A stretch of DNA of 64,000 nt, taken from contig NZ_JADZGI010000001.1 in assembly GCF_015865035.1 (NCBI RefSeq), positions 682,001-746,000 on the forward strand, in the 5' to 3' direction. Below the pieces are notes generated by a model. That model was not told where the DNA came from and made no database searches. It saw nothing but the letters and a program-made list of their open reading frames with translations. Origin of the DNA: Novosphingobium aureum (GTDB lineage Bacteria > Pseudomonadota > Alphaproteobacteria > Sphingomonadales > Sphingomonadaceae). Of the stretch, positions 7,347-16,367 are shown in pieces (the stretch's first letter is position 1; each line of letters starts with the position of its first letter). A program made the translations under genes and the position numbers.

Positions 7347-8576
7347 CTAGATCCCGCTGCCTTCCTGCTCGCCCTTGCGGATCACGTTGAAGCCCGACCA
7401 CTCGTCGCGCCCTGCGGCCATGACCCGGTTGCGCCCGGCAAGCTTGGCCCGGAACAGCGCCTCGTCTGCGGCGCGCAGTGCCTCGCGGGTATTGCCGTGC
7501 GCGTGGACGTCGGCAACGCCGGCCGAGAAGCTGATCCGTCCGAACGGCGTGTCGTTGACGCGGTTGACCAGCTTGCGCGCGGCTATTTCCTCGCGGGTCC
7601 GGTCGAGCACCGCACAGGCCTCCTCCAGCGCGACACCGCGCAGCAGCACGACGAACTCCTCGCCGCCGTGGCGCGAGACGTGGCACTTGTCGTCCGAGAG
7701 GGTCGCAAGCGCCTGCGCGACGATGCGCAGCACCCGGTCGCCGGCATCGTGACCGTGCCCGTCGTTGATGCGCTTGAACCGGTCGATGTCGCAAAAGGCG
7801 ACGCACAAGGCTTCGCCTTGGCTGGCGGTTGTCTCGAATTCCTCGCGGAACACGGCCTCGAAGGCACGCCGGTTCGGCAGGCCGGTCAGGTGATCGATTT
7901 CGGCCTCGCGCCGGGCATCGGCAAGGTCCTGCTGTAGTTCCAGCGTTTCGCGCTCGGAACGGCTGAGCTCGCGCTCGATGTCGCGGGTACGGCGCAGCAT
8001 CTCGCGCGCGATCGCGGTAAGCTCGCGGAAGGCCTCGGCCCCGCTCTCGTCGCCGGGAAGCGATACCTCGCCGAAGCCATCGACGCTGGCGGCGAGCGCC
8101 TCGTTGTAGTCGCTCGTCGCGCTGCGTACCGCGCTGGTGGTGTCGGAGAAGCGCGCGATCGAGGCTTCGAGCTTGCGCACCAGCGAGAAGATCTGGGCCG
8201 AGGCGTCCGCGATCCCGGCGAGGTCCATCGAATCCTCCAGCCAGGACAGCGTGACCGGCTGGCGCTGGGCGACGCGCTCGGCGACCATGCGCGCGAGCGT
8301 GGGGTTGGCGCCGGTCACGACGTCGTGCGCCACTTCGAGCGTGAAGGTGCTCACGGCAAGCCGGTGGCTGAGAAGGAAGCGCGTCATGTCCTCGAGCAGC
8401 TGGCGTCGGCGGCGCTCGCCAAGCGCGCGTTCACCCACTGCGTCGTCACCCTCGTCCGGTCTCGCCTCCTCGGCTGCGGCTTCGCTTCCTGCAGGGGAAT
8501 GCACCGAGCGCGGCTTGCCGAGGCCGAGCCATCTTGCCCAGCCAGTCTGGGCCATGCCGGGTTCCTGCGCGTTCAT
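7347..8576 (-). CDS. GGDEF-domain diguanylate cyclase
   Basis: A 409-residue diguanylate cyclase, making cyclic-di-GMP from two GTP. The C-terminal GGDEF domain starts at DHLTGLPNRRAF (228-239), with the metal/GTP segment CDIDRFKRIND (262-272) and active site GGEEF at 304-308. The N-terminal half is helical and soluble with no membrane segment; a coiled coil (about 185-225) precedes the catalytic domain. The inhibitory RxxD site expected just upstream of GGEEF is absent (the residues there are DDKC), so product inhibition is probably lacking. ATG 8576 has GAGG four bases upstream; a second Met eight codons in is also possible. Confidence 0.92.
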   Translation of the reverse strand: MNAQEPGMAQTGWARWLGLGKPRSVHSPAGSEAAAEEARPDEGDDAVGERALGERRRRQLLEDMTRFLLSHRLAVSTFTLEVAHDVVTGANPTLARMVAERVAQRQPVTLSWLEDSMDLAGIADASAQIFSLVRKLEASIARFSDTTSAVRSATSDYNEALAASVDGFGEVSLPGDESGAEAFRELTAIAREMLRRTRDIERELSRSERETLELQQDLADARREAEIDHLTGLPNRRAFEAVFREEFETTASQGEALCVAFCDIDRFKRINDGHGHDAGDRVLRIVAQALATLSDDKCHVSRHGGEEFVVLLRGVALEEACAVLDRTREEIAARKLVNRVNDTPFGRISFSAGVADVHAHGNTREALRAADEALFRAKLAGRNRVMAAGRDEWSGFNVIRKGEQEGSGI

Positions 8577-8716
8577 CTCGCCTCGTTGCGGGTTTGCCAG
8601 GGCGGCACGCGAGGTGCCGGAGGCAAGGTCTAGACGAATGCGGTTTGCGCGCGGTTTGCAGGTCGCACGGTATGTCTACGCAGGCGTGGTGCGCGCTGCA
8701 GTAAGGAGATTCGGGT

Positions 8717-9457
8717 TCAGTTGGCCGGAGCAGGTGCGGGTTCGGGCGTTTCGGGCGCCTCGGGCATCGGCGGTGCCGACACGCGGCGCGCGCTGACGAT
8801 CTTCACCTCGTTCTCGAGGATGTCGCCCTTCATGACCCCTTCCCCCTTGGTCGCCGAGCGCGGCATGGCCCAGATCGCCTCGACCACGTCCATGCCCGCG
8901 GCGACGTGGCCGAAGGCGGCGAACCCCGCGCCCGGGTCCTTGCCGTCATTGCCCTTCTGCGCGTCGAGCGAGGGCATGGGCGAGAGCAGGATCATGAAGT
9001 CGGCGGTGGCCGATCCCGGCTCGAAGCGCGCCATCGAGACGGTGCCGGTCTTGTGCAGGATACCGGTCTGGTTGGTGCTCTCGTGCGCGACCGGGGGCAG
9101 AAGCTTGGCGCCGTCGCGGATGCCGCCCTGCAGCAGGCCCTCGGGCTCCTCTGCACCGGGCAGGTGCATCGCGCGGTAAAAGGGCGCGCCGTCGAGCCGC
9201 TTGGTGTCGACGTACTTGAGGAAGTTCGCCGAGGTCAGCGGCGCATGGGTCGTGTCGAGCGCAAGCGTGATCGTGCCCTCGGAAGTCTTGAGCGCGACGT
9301 AGGCGTATTCGACCGGGTCGGGCGCGGGCGTCGCTTGGGCAACCGGTTGCTCCACGCGAGCCGCGGGGGCAGTGGTGTCCTGCGCAAGGACGGTGCCCGA
9401 GCTGGCGAGCGTTGCCAGAGCGGCGAGCGGGGCGAGGAAGGGGCGTCGTGCGATCAT
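8717..9457 (-). CDS. exported cyclophilin-type peptidyl-prolyl isomerase
   Basis: Cyclophilin-like PPIase (246 aa) with a cleavable signal (about residues 1-25, ending VLAQD), so probably periplasmic. The cyclophilin core runs from VALKTSEGTITLALDTTHAP through TSANFLKYVD, FYRAMHLPG, LLQGGIRDGA, ESTNQTGILHKTGTVSMAR and FAAFGHVAAGMDVVEAI. The core is of the short bacterial type. Low-complexity Pro/Ala stretches flank it at both ends. It catalyses cis-trans isomerisation of X-Pro bonds during folding of exported proteins. It stands as a single gene. Confidence 0.9.
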   Translation of the reverse strand: MIARRPFLAPLAALATLASSGTVLAQDTTAPAARVEQPVAQATPAPDPVEYAYVALKTSEGTITLALDTTHAPLTSANFLKYVDTKRLDGAPFYRAMHLPGAEEPEGLLQGGIRDGAKLLPPVAHESTNQTGILHKTGTVSMARFEPGSATADFMILLSPMPSLDAQKGNDGKDPGAGFAAFGHVAAGMDVVEAIWAMPRSATKGEGVMKGDILENEVKIVSARRVSAPPMPEAPETPEPAPAPAN

Positions 9458-9584
9458 GACCCCATGGTAAGGTGCCTCGGACGATTGTCGAGGGGCGCAT
9501 TACCGCAAGGCGCAACGCAATTCGGCCGGCGCTCGCGCGAGGCGGGCACCGGCCGAAATCGAAATCGTCGCTCGTGCGGCGCTA

Positions 9585-10292
9585 TCAGCGAACGCGCGGA
9601 CCGCCGAAGGGCAGCGGCGGGGGAGGACGGCGCGAGCCGCGCGGCAGCTGGGCCTGATAGGCACGGCCGCAATGCTCGACGCAGTAGGGGAAGCCGGGGT
9701 TCACCTTCTCGCCGCAGAAGTGGAAGTCGGGCTCGCCGGGGTGGCCCATCGGCCAGCGGCAGATGCGGTCGGACAAGTCCAGCAGACTGGTCTTGTCGGC
9801 GATTTCGGGGCTCGGCTTCGCGGGCACGAGGCGGCGCGGCGGCGCGGGCGGGATCGGCGGCTGCTGGTCGCCGGGACCCTGGCGCAGGAAGCCACCCGGG
9901 CCGACCGAGACGATGCGCGGCTTGTTCGAGACCGGCTTGGCCTCTTCGTCGGCTGCGACGCTCGGTGCCGGTTCGGGCGCACGCGGGGCAGCGACGGGTG
10001 CAGCCTTGGGGGGCGCGGCAGGGGCCGGGGCGGGTGCTGCCGGGCGAGCCTCTGCTGCCGGAGCGGCCGCACGCGGTTCGGCAGCGGGCTTGGCCTTCTT
10101 GGGCGCTGCGGCGCGCGCGGGCTTGTCGTTGGCCTTGACCGGGGAAGGGCGGGCCTTGAGGCCGAGGCGGTGCGCCTTGCCGATCACGGCATTGCGGCTG
10201 ACACCCCCGAGCTCGTCCGCGATCTGGCTGGCGGTGGCACCGCCTTCCCACATCTTGGTAAGCTTCTCGATCCGCTCGTCAGTCCAGCTCAT
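9585..10292 (-). CDS. gcrA: GcrA family cell cycle regulator
   Basis: GcrA (235 aa) is the alphaproteobacterial cofactor of sigma-70 that activates promoters carrying CcrM-methylated GANTC sites. The N-terminus MSWTDERIEKLTKMWEGG with SQIADELGGVSRNAVIGKAHR is the conserved helix-turn-helix. The middle (about 55-150) is a Pro/Ala-rich linker. The C-terminal part has the conserved DRICRWPMGHPGEPDFHFCG and a cysteine-rich PYCVEHCGRAYQ. The frame extends 14 codons upstream, but family alignment fixes the start at ATG 10292. This is strong lineage evidence. Confidence 0.95.
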   Translation of the reverse strand: MSWTDERIEKLTKMWEGGATASQIADELGGVSRNAVIGKAHRLGLKARPSPVKANDKPARAAAPKKAKPAAEPRAAAPAAEARPAAPAPAPAAPPKAAPVAAPRAPEPAPSVAADEEAKPVSNKPRIVSVGPGGFLRQGPGDQQPPIPPAPPRRLVPAKPSPEIADKTSLLDLSDRICRWPMGHPGEPDFHFCGEKVNPGFPYCVEHCGRAYQAQLPRGSRRPPPPLPFGGPRVR

Positions 10293-10398
10293 TCCAAATC
10301 CGTTCCTCAAGGGGCGCGCTTGCAGGACCTGCAAGAATCGCCCGAAATTCCTTCGCTGCCGCTTGCCATGCGAAACGCCAGCCGATAGTCGCCGGAGA

Positions 10399-11292
10399 AT
10401 GGACGATCAAACGAATTCGACCGAACTCCAGTCCTCGCCGGGACTGGTTGCATCCCCCGCCGCATCGACCCGTACCTTCCCGGCCAAGGGCGAGCCGCTG
10501 ATCCATCAGGTAAACTGGATCGGGCTGCGAACGCTCTATATGAAGGAGGTGCGGCGCTTCTTCAAGGTCCAGACCCAGACGATCTGGGCGCCGGCGATCA
10601 CCACGCTGCTGTTTCTCGTCATTTTTACGCTCGCGCTGGGGCGCGGCGGCAAGGAAGTGCTCGGCGTCAACTTCGCGACCTTCGTCGCGCCTGGCCTGAT
10701 CGTCATGGGCATGATGCAGAACGCCTTTGCCAATTCGAGCTTCTCGTTCCTCGCCGGCAAGATCCAGGGCACGATCATCGACTTCCTGATGCCGCCGCTC
10801 AGCGAAGGCGAACTTATGCTGGCCATGGTCGGTGCTGCCGTTACCCGCGCCCTGCTGGTCGGTCTTGCGCTGGCCCTGGCGATGGCGCTGTGGCCCGGGG
10901 TCGACCTCTCGGTCGCGCATCCTTGGGCGGTCGTGTGGTTCGGCCTCGTCGGCTCGGTGTTCCTTGCGCTGCTGGGGTTGCTCTCTTCGGTCTGGGCCGA
11001 GAAGTTCGATCACAACGCCGCGATCACCAACTTCATCATCGCCCCGCTCTCGCTGCTGTCGGGCACGTTCTACGTCATCGACAACCTCGCGCCCGCGTTC
11101 CAGGCGATCAGCCGGGTGAATCCGTTCTTCTATGTCATCTCGGGCTTCCGCTTCGGCTTCCTGGGGGCGAGCGACATCGGCGATACCAACATGGCCGTGC
11201 TGCACAGCGCGCTGGGCATGCTGGCAGTCGACGTCGTGCTGGCGTTCATTGTCTACAAGGTCCTGCGCTCGGGCTGGAAGCTCAAGGGCTGA
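10399..11292 (+). CDS. ABC-2 type transporter permease
   Basis: Integral membrane subunit of an ABC-2 exporter (297 aa). A polar N-terminus of about 45 residues is followed by about six membrane segments. The segment between TM2 and TM3 reads MQNAFANSSFSFLAGKIQGTIIDFLMPPLS, split here by its family motifs (SSFSF, GKIQG, LMPPLS), and VNPFFYVISGFRFGFLG lies near the end; both are typical of NodJ-like permeases. No ATPase gene lies beside it, so it must work with a distant partner. Substrate unknown. ATG 10399 is chosen as the first Met of homologous sequence, though GGAG is very close to it. The start of the frame upstream overlaps gcrA antisense and is not real. Confidence 0.9.
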   Translation: MDDQTNSTELQSSPGLVASPAASTRTFPAKGEPLIHQVNWIGLRTLYMKEVRRFFKVQTQTIWAPAITTLLFLVIFTLALGRGGKEVLGVNFATFVAPGLIVMGMMQNAFANSSFSFLAGKIQGTIIDFLMPPLSEGELMLAMVGAAVTRALLVGLALALAMALWPGVDLSVAHPWAVVWFGLVGSVFLALLGLLSSVWAEKFDHNAAITNFIIAPLSLLSGTFYVIDNLAPAFQAISRVNPFFYVISGFRFGFLGASDIGDTNMAVLHSALGMLAVDVVLAFIVYKVLRSGWKLKG

Positions 11293-11337
11293 TTGGAAGC
11301 AGCTAGGGCTGCCGGGGCACGGCCTCGCGCCCCATGC

Positions 11338-11385
11338 AAACGAAAACCGCCGCAGACCCTGGGGCCTGCGGCGGTTTTCGTTTTT
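11338..11385. terminator. bidirectional rho-independent terminator
   Basis: An 18-base perfect inverted repeat: AAACGAAAACCGCCGCAG (11338-11355) and its complement (11366-11383) around a 10-base loop, with T-runs on either strand. It serves the permease gene and the convergent hspQ gene. Confidence 0.92.
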
Positions 11386-11401
11386 CTGCAGTGAGCTGCG
11401 C

Positions 11402-11782
11402 TCAGTGAGCGAGACCGCGCCTCAGCTGGTAACGTCCGCCGTGGTAGTCTTCGAAGATATTGGCCAGCGAGGGGTGGTCTACCGGACCGCCTTCGCAATC
11501 GGCGAGCAGGTTCTGCTGGCTGACATAGGCGACGTAGCTCGAATCCTCGGCTTCGGCGAGCAGATGGTAGAACGGCTGCTCGCGGCGGGGGCGGATTTCC
11601 AGCGGGATCGATTCGTACCATTCCTCGCTGTTGGCGAAGACGGGGTCGATGTCGAAGATCACGCCGCGAAAGTCGTGTTCCTTGTGGCGCACGATGTCAC
11701 CGATCGCAAAACGCGCCCGCGTCCGCCGCGGTGCCTCGATCACGCGCCCGGCCTGTGGGGAGTAGAAGGACGCTCTGTTCAT
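11402..11782 (-). CDS. hspQ: heat shock protein HspQ-like (YccV family)
   Basis: A 126-residue protein with the HspQ/YccV (hemimethylated DNA-binding protein) domain from about residue 22. Its parts are ARFAIGDIVRHKEHDFRGVI, DIDPVF, EEWYES, QPFYHLL, and the end SYVAYVSQQNLL. HspQ in enterics binds DnaA and is an adaptor of Lon protease; those roles are known there and inferred here. The N-terminal 20 residues are an extension rich in Arg. The start at ATG 11782 is chosen because the upstream part of the frame runs into the tRNA gene and is non-homologous. Confidence 0.88.
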   Translation of the reverse strand: MNRASFYSPQAGRVIEAPRRTRARFAIGDIVRHKEHDFRGVIFDIDPVFANSEEWYESIPLEIRPRREQPFYHLLAEAEDSSYVAYVSQQNLLADCEGGPVDHPSLANIFEDYHGGRYQLRRGLAH

Positions 11783-11932
11783 GAATGGATATATAGGCGG
11801 CGCGCGGCCCCAAACAAGCAAAGTGCAAATTTCGAACATTTTTGCAGCAAGGGGCTTGGCAAGCGCTGCGACTTCGCTTATCGGCGCGCTTCCTGACCTC
11901 GCGGGGACATTCCCGCAGACGGCACTTCTAGC

Positions 11933-12066
<134 letters not shown>

Positions 12067-12190
12067 AGAAACCCTAAGGAAAACCCACGTTTTTGGCTTC
12101 GATCCGTTCTCAGTGGTTCGCAGGCCTCCACCGGCGTGCGCGTAACCGACTACGGCATCGAATACCACAGATACGGTATCGGAGTGGGGT

Positions 12191-12310
12191 ATGCTGAGCG
12201 ATGCAAAGCTGAGAGCGGTCAAGCCGAAGTAGAAGGCGTTCAAGCTTTCCGACGGGCAACAGCTCTATCTCTTCGTCACGCCCAAGGGCGACAGCGGGGA
12301 GCAAGGACTT
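12191..12310 (+). pseudogene. integrase N-terminal remnant (P4-type, DUF4102 arm-binding domain)
   Basis: ATG 12191 begins MLSDAKLRAVKPK, then an in-frame TAG at 12230, then KAFKLSDGQQLYLFVTPKG. This is the arm-binding N-terminus of P4-like tyrosine recombinases, which normally read LTDAKLRALKPKDKPYKLSDGGGLYLLV. After about codon 36 homology stops and the catalytic domain is absent. Its position 169 bases past the tRNA and its orientation are those of an island integrase. The rest of 12023-12507 holds nothing else I can identify. Confidence 0.75.
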
Positions 12311-12507
12311 GGGAAGCTGCTGCTTGTAGCGCTAGAGCGCAGAAACCTGTCAGTCCTCGCGCGCTTTCGCCAAAATGACTGCTCCGTTGGCCAGCTTTTT
12401 TGGCAGTTTTACCGCACCTTTACCGCACCGGAAATCCACCAAAGAGAATGGTTTAGTGTCCATTACATCTCTCTCAATCATCGCCTGATGACTGAGTTGC
12501 CGCCGGG

Positions 12508-13947
12508 CTAAAGTGCCTGTATTTGATCAATGATTGGCGGCGTCCACTCGCCGGTCTGGATCGCTCGCTCGGGGCCGTAGAGGCGCATCATGAGGTAGAA
12601 GCGTCCTTCGGGCGCGGGCAGCCAGATTGCATCGCGGTCGCGTGGTTCATCGTGTGCGATGACAATGTCGCGCATGGTCCCGTCTTCGCGCATGAGGCCC
12701 CGGGTGCGATTGCCGACCGAATATCGCTCGATCGGATTGGGCTCCATAGCGCCAGCATCGTCGTAGAGCGTGATCGACCAGAAGGCGCGAGCCGGTGGCG
12801 GTGCGTCCATGTGCAGGCGATAGCGGTGCGCTCCGGTCAGCTCGGACCCGTCGGCGGCCTTGCGGGCAATCGGATAGATCGCCTCCTCGGGTACCGTCAC
12901 GAAGATCTGGTCCTTGGCGACAGCCGCACGTAGCAGCCAGTCCGAACCGAAGCGCGCACCGGCAAGACCCACGCTCCACCCCCCAGACTGCTTGCCGAAA
13001 TGCGCCGCGGCGTGTGCAATGATCGTTTGCCCGTCGGCAAGCCCTTTGCTCACGGATGCGCTCTCGCCTGCGGCCTGTGCGGTTTCGAGCAAGGGGCGGA
13101 TGCGATCGGCAATCGCCTGATCCTGCGGCGAGAGCGCCATATCCTCGAGCGCGACGGCAAGCTGGCGCAGGAACACCTCGTCGCCGGTGCTCGCAGGAAA
13201 GGGGCGCTGGGGAGGCGGCGGCCCGACCGGTTCGAGTTTACCGTCGACGTAGCGCTCGATCTTCATCGCATCCTGCAGTTGCCGGACTTGGGGCAGGTCC
13301 TCGGGCGAGGTTACGAGCGTGCGTCCCCAGAGATGGAGATAGCGGTCGGCGCTCGAGATCGGGACCATTCCGGCCGGTATCGGGCCTGCATATCCGGCTG
13401 CGTGGAGAAACAGGGGGGGCAGTTTCGAACCGTGCGTGCGGCTTCCCAGTGATGCGCTGGTCGAACTGTCGGGATGCGCAACCGAAAAGGTGTAGTATCG
13501 ATCGCCGAAATCGGGCGTCGTCACCACGAAGGGGCCGGTCGTGAGATCGAAGGTCGCGTTGCTGTAGAGCGTATCGTTGTTGGGACCCACGCCCGACTTG
13601 TTGTCGGGGTCGGCAAGAATGCGACCATGGCCGAAGCGATTGAGGGCTGCGCCGGCTACCGAGGGCGGGCGCGTCGTCAGTGGAGCATCGGGGCGCGTGA
13701 AGAAGACCCGGATTTTCGCCGCATCGACGATCGGTTTGCCCCAGACGTATGCCATGACCGCCAACGAATAGGGATCGCACAAGTCGGTACGGAAAATCTC
13801 GGCATTGCTCGTAGCCGAGGCGAGCGAACCCGGGGCGGTACGGCACTGGAGCGAATCCTTCGCGGCGACCTGGGGCCGAGCCGCAGCCGGGTACACCACA
13901 GCAAGCAGGCAAAGGCTGGCAAAAAGCGGGAGCTTGAGCCGCGTCAC
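12508..13947 (-). CDS. exported DUF1254/DUF1214 protein (second of pair)
   Basis: A 479-residue exported protein. The signal peptide (TRLKLPLFASLCLLAVVYPAA) follows a GTG start at 13947 with AGGAGG seven bases upstream; that GTG overlaps the stop of the preceding gene as GTGA, implying translational coupling. The DUF1254 part holds NNDTLYSNATFDLTTGPFVV and RYYTFSV; the DUF1214 part holds AFWSITLYDDAGAMEPNPI, RYSVGNRTRG and IWLPAPEGRFYLMMRLYGP. Proteins with these two domains are widespread in environmental bacteria, and the biochemical role is not established. It is a diverged paralogue of the gene upstream. Confidence 0.9.
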   Translation of the reverse strand: MTRLKLPLFASLCLLAVVYPAAARPQVAAKDSLQCRTAPGSLASATSNAEIFRTDLCDPYSLAVMAYVWGKPIVDAAKIRVFFTRPDAPLTTRPPSVAGAALNRFGHGRILADPDNKSGVGPNNDTLYSNATFDLTTGPFVVTTPDFGDRYYTFSVAHPDSSTSASLGSRTHGSKLPPLFLHAAGYAGPIPAGMVPISSADRYLHLWGRTLVTSPEDLPQVRQLQDAMKIERYVDGKLEPVGPPPPQRPFPASTGDEVFLRQLAVALEDMALSPQDQAIADRIRPLLETAQAAGESASVSKGLADGQTIIAHAAAHFGKQSGGWSVGLAGARFGSDWLLRAAVAKDQIFVTVPEEAIYPIARKAADGSELTGAHRYRLHMDAPPPARAFWSITLYDDAGAMEPNPIERYSVGNRTRGLMREDGTMRDIVIAHDEPRDRDAIWLPAPEGRFYLMMRLYGPERAIQTGEWTPPIIDQIQAL

Positions 13948-15404
13948 TGTGCCGCCTCCTTGCGCACGGCAGGCGGGAGCCATTCGCCCGAAAGCAGGGG
14001 CGCCTCTGGCCCCTGAGCCCGGATCACGAGATAGAAGGGGCCATCGGGTGCCGGCAGCCAGTTGCTGGTGCCGCCTTGCGGGGGCTTATGCTGGATATCG
14101 ATCGTGAGCGAGCCGTCTGCATTGCGCTTTAGCCCTGGGGTGCGATCGTTGATCAGGTAGCGGGCGATCGGATTCGGGCTCAGTTCGCGCGTTTTCGCAT
14201 CGTAGAGCGTCAGCGACCAGAAGTACCTCGCTGGCGGCGGACTGGTGAACGTCATCCGGTAATCGTGAGCCGCACCGTCAAGTGCCTCGCCATCGGCATC
14301 GACGAAAGTGTTGAACGGATAGTTCTCGATACCGACGTTCGCGCCGGTCCCGAGCGTGTGGATGGCCGAGCGGTAGAGATAATTGTAGCCATAGGCGCCG
14401 GTGTCGGCGGGCGTCTTCCAGGTCCCGGCCGGATAGCCACTGAGACGGGCTGAGTCCGAGATCATCTCGCCCGCGCTGGCAAAACCGGCTTCTGCTCCGG
14501 CGCCGAGGTCGGGGGCCTCGATCGCCTGCGTGACCGCCTCGGCGCCACGCCCGACACCGAGCATGCGGTAGCGATGGACGAGGGCCGTCTCTGTGCTGGG
14601 ATATCCAGCGTTGCGCACGACCCAGTCGAGAATGCGCATGAAGCCGCCGAGGGTATCGGTCTCGGGCGCGGGAAAATCAGTCGCGATGGGCGTGATCGCC
14701 TCCGCTTGCGGCGCCTCGAGGCGGAATCCGTCTTGCACCTTTCGGGCGCGGACCGGGTTTTTCAGGTCCTTTGCCAGGACGCGCAGGAGTATCCAGCAAT
14801 AGGGCGTCGTGACCGTAAAGCGCTCGGTTCCCTCGGGAAGCCCTCCGTCCCAGCCGAGCGGCACGATCGCGTAGCGCCCTGCCCCGGAGCCGCGCGTGCG
14901 GGTGCTGATATTGGAAGAATTGCCGTACATGTCGATGAAGTTGGCCGCGAAGTAGGTGTCGCCGGCGTCGGGCACCTCGAGGATTACCGGTCCCTTGGTG
15001 AGATCGAGCCAGGCGTTCGAGTAGAGTGTGTCGGCATTGGGAGTCTTGAAGGCACCATAGCCCGGTCGTGCGAGGTTGCTGGCATGGTCGAAGCGGTTGA
15101 AGCCGGTATAGCCTTTTGCACCGCGGTCGAGCGCTTGGCCGAACATCTGCGCATATTCCAGGACTGCGCTGGTGCCGAAGAGCCGGGCGTCATAGGCGAG
15201 CATGCGAGCATAGTCGCGCCGCGCCGGCCCGGGCGGTGGGAGCAGGTCTGCATGTTCGGGCCACATGAATTGGTCGGCATGGTCGGGATCATAAGCGCGC
15301 TGCCCGGCCGGGACCTGCTGCGCCGTTGAGGCTACGGGCAGGACCAGCATGGCGAGGCCCAGCGGCAGCGTGGCGCCTGCGAGATGGCGGATTATGCGCT
15401 TCAC
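13944..15404 (-). CDS. exported DUF1254/DUF1214 protein (first of pair)
   Basis: A 486-residue exported protein. It starts with GTG 15404, preceded by GGGAGA, followed by a signal peptide (KRIIRHLAGATLPLGLAMLV up to STAQQ). The DUF1254 domain has NADTLYSNAWLDLTKGPVIL, TYFAANFIDMYGN and PLGWDG; the DUF1214 domain has RYFWSLTLYDAKTRELSPNP and NWLPAPDGPFYLVIRAQGP. It is the first structural gene after the TetR regulator, on the same strand. A set of AAGAC/TGTCTT half-sites lies 22-42 bases upstream of its start. The activity of the family is not established; neighbours suggest catabolism of whatever the divergent TonB receptor imports. Confidence 0.9.
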   Translation of the reverse strand: MKRIIRHLAGATLPLGLAMLVLPVASTAQQVPAGQRAYDPDHADQFMWPEHADLLPPPGPARRDYARMLAYDARLFGTSAVLEYAQMFGQALDRGAKGYTGFNRFDHASNLARPGYGAFKTPNADTLYSNAWLDLTKGPVILEVPDAGDTYFAANFIDMYGNSSNISTRTRGSGAGRYAIVPLGWDGGLPEGTERFTVTTPYCWILLRVLAKDLKNPVRARKVQDGFRLEAPQAEAITPIATDFPAPETDTLGGFMRILDWVVRNAGYPSTETALVHRYRMLGVGRGAEAVTQAIEAPDLGAGAEAGFASAGEMISDSARLSGYPAGTWKTPADTGAYGYNYLYRSAIHTLGTGANVGIENYPFNTFVDADGEALDGAAHDYRMTFTSPPPARYFWSLTLYDAKTRELSPNPIARYLINDRTPGLKRNADGSLTIDIQHKPPQGGTSNWLPAPDGPFYLVIRAQGPEAPLLSGEWLPPAVRKEAAQ

Positions 15405-15425
15405 GTTGTTTCTCCCAGTGGCTGC

Positions 15426-15446
15426 GTCTTCAAAGACACATGTCTT
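15426..15446. promoter_or_regulatory. overlapping palindromes, probable TetR operator
   Basis: GTCTT-CA-AAGACA-CA-TGTCTT: the central AAGAC(A) can pair with either neighbour, giving two overlapping inverted repeats just upstream of the first DUF1254 gene. The 8-mer ATGTGTCT (minus strand here) recurs at 16296-16303 in front of the divergent TonB receptor. Binding by the adjacent TetR protein is an inference. Confidence 0.5.
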
Positions 15447-15481
15447 AATCGGGGAGTAGGAAAGGACCGTGCGCCCTACAG

Positions 15482-16183
15482 CTATCCTTTCTGATAGCGG
15501 GCCCTGAGCGAGGCGCTGGGTGGCGCCTGAAGCGCTGCGGTGGCCATGGTCAGTGCTTCGTCGATAACAAGCTCGAGCGAATGCCGCTCGCCCATGAACC
15601 GTAGGCCCGCATCCCAAGAACCTACGAGGTTGAGAAAGATAAGCGTCGCCGCATTAAGCCGAAGCAGCGCGATGTCACGATCGAGCGTGAACATGGCGGC
15701 ATAGAAAAGCTCCATCAGCTCTGCGAGCGCAGGGGCGGTCTTGGCGCTGTCTCCGGGGTGCGCAATGCCCGTCGCGCGAAACCGAGTGAGATATTCGCTG
15801 GTGAAGCGCATATAGGGGTGGCGCCCTTGCTCATCGACCAGGTTTATCTGCGGAATTACCATTATTTTCAACAAACTGCGGAGATCGTTCTCCTGACCGT
15901 CACGTCGCAGGCAATCGATCATCTCGCGCCGTTCCGGCTCCATTTGATCGACCCGGTACTGCAGGATGGCTGATACCAGCGCCTTGCGGTCTGCGAAATG
16001 ATAATGGACGGCCGAGTTATTGTTTTGGCCGGATTCAAGCCTGATCTTGCGCAGCGAAACGCCGTCGATGCCGTATTCACCGAAAAGGCGTTCAGCCGTC
16101 AGCATGATCTTCACGCGGGTGTCGGCTTCCTGTCCGGCGCTTCCCGCCAGGACGGTCGGTTCTGGGCTCGTCGCTTTCGTCAT
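15482..16183 (-). CDS. TetR family transcriptional regulator (island)
   Basis: A 233-residue regulator. The HTH lies at about residues 24-66 (VKIMLTAERLFGEYGIDGVSLRKIR, shown in parts: AERLFGEYGIDG, VSLRKI, NNSAVHYHF, RKALV). The NSAVHYHF-DRKALV segment is the TetR signature. The C-terminal ligand domain has the pattern of large TetR members with unknown ligand. Start ATG 16183 is chosen because GGAGGAGGG lies directly upstream; three more upstream Mets exist. It sits between the DUF1254 pair (same strand) and the divergent TonB receptor and probably controls both. Confidence 0.9.
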   Translation of the reverse strand: MTKATSPEPTVLAGSAGQEADTRVKIMLTAERLFGEYGIDGVSLRKIRLESGQNNNSAVHYHFADRKALVSAILQYRVDQMEPERREMIDCLRRDGQENDLRSLLKIMVIPQINLVDEQGRHPYMRFTSEYLTRFRATGIAHPGDSAKTAPALAELMELFYAAMFTLDRDIALLRLNAATLIFLNLVGSWDAGLRFMGERHSLELVIDEALTMATAALQAPPSASLRARYQKG

Positions 16184-16295
16184 GCCCTCCTCCATCGCAA
16201 CTTCCCCGGCTTTGTGCAGCAAGAATATCTCTGCTCTGCCAGAGAGGACCTGCATCATGCGTCGACACTGCGCTTTAGGACAGGTGGATTAATCT

Positions 16296-16303
16296 ATGTG
16301 TCT
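16296..16303 (+). promoter_or_regulatory. copy of the ATGTGTCT half-site before the TonB receptor
   Basis: ATGTGTCT matches the half-site of the 15426-15446 palindromes and lies 65 bases upstream of the receptor start in an AT-rich promoter-like stretch. It is a single half-site here, so the link is weak. Confidence 0.3.
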
Positions 16304-16367
16304 CAATTATTCGATTCTGCAGCACGGATGACGGGCGATACCGTCACCGCACCACGGGAGAGAAGAC

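Noticed and set aside
9763..10398. N-terminal extension of the ABC permease frame
   Set aside because: It lies opposite gcrA, and the sequence is low complexity without permease features.
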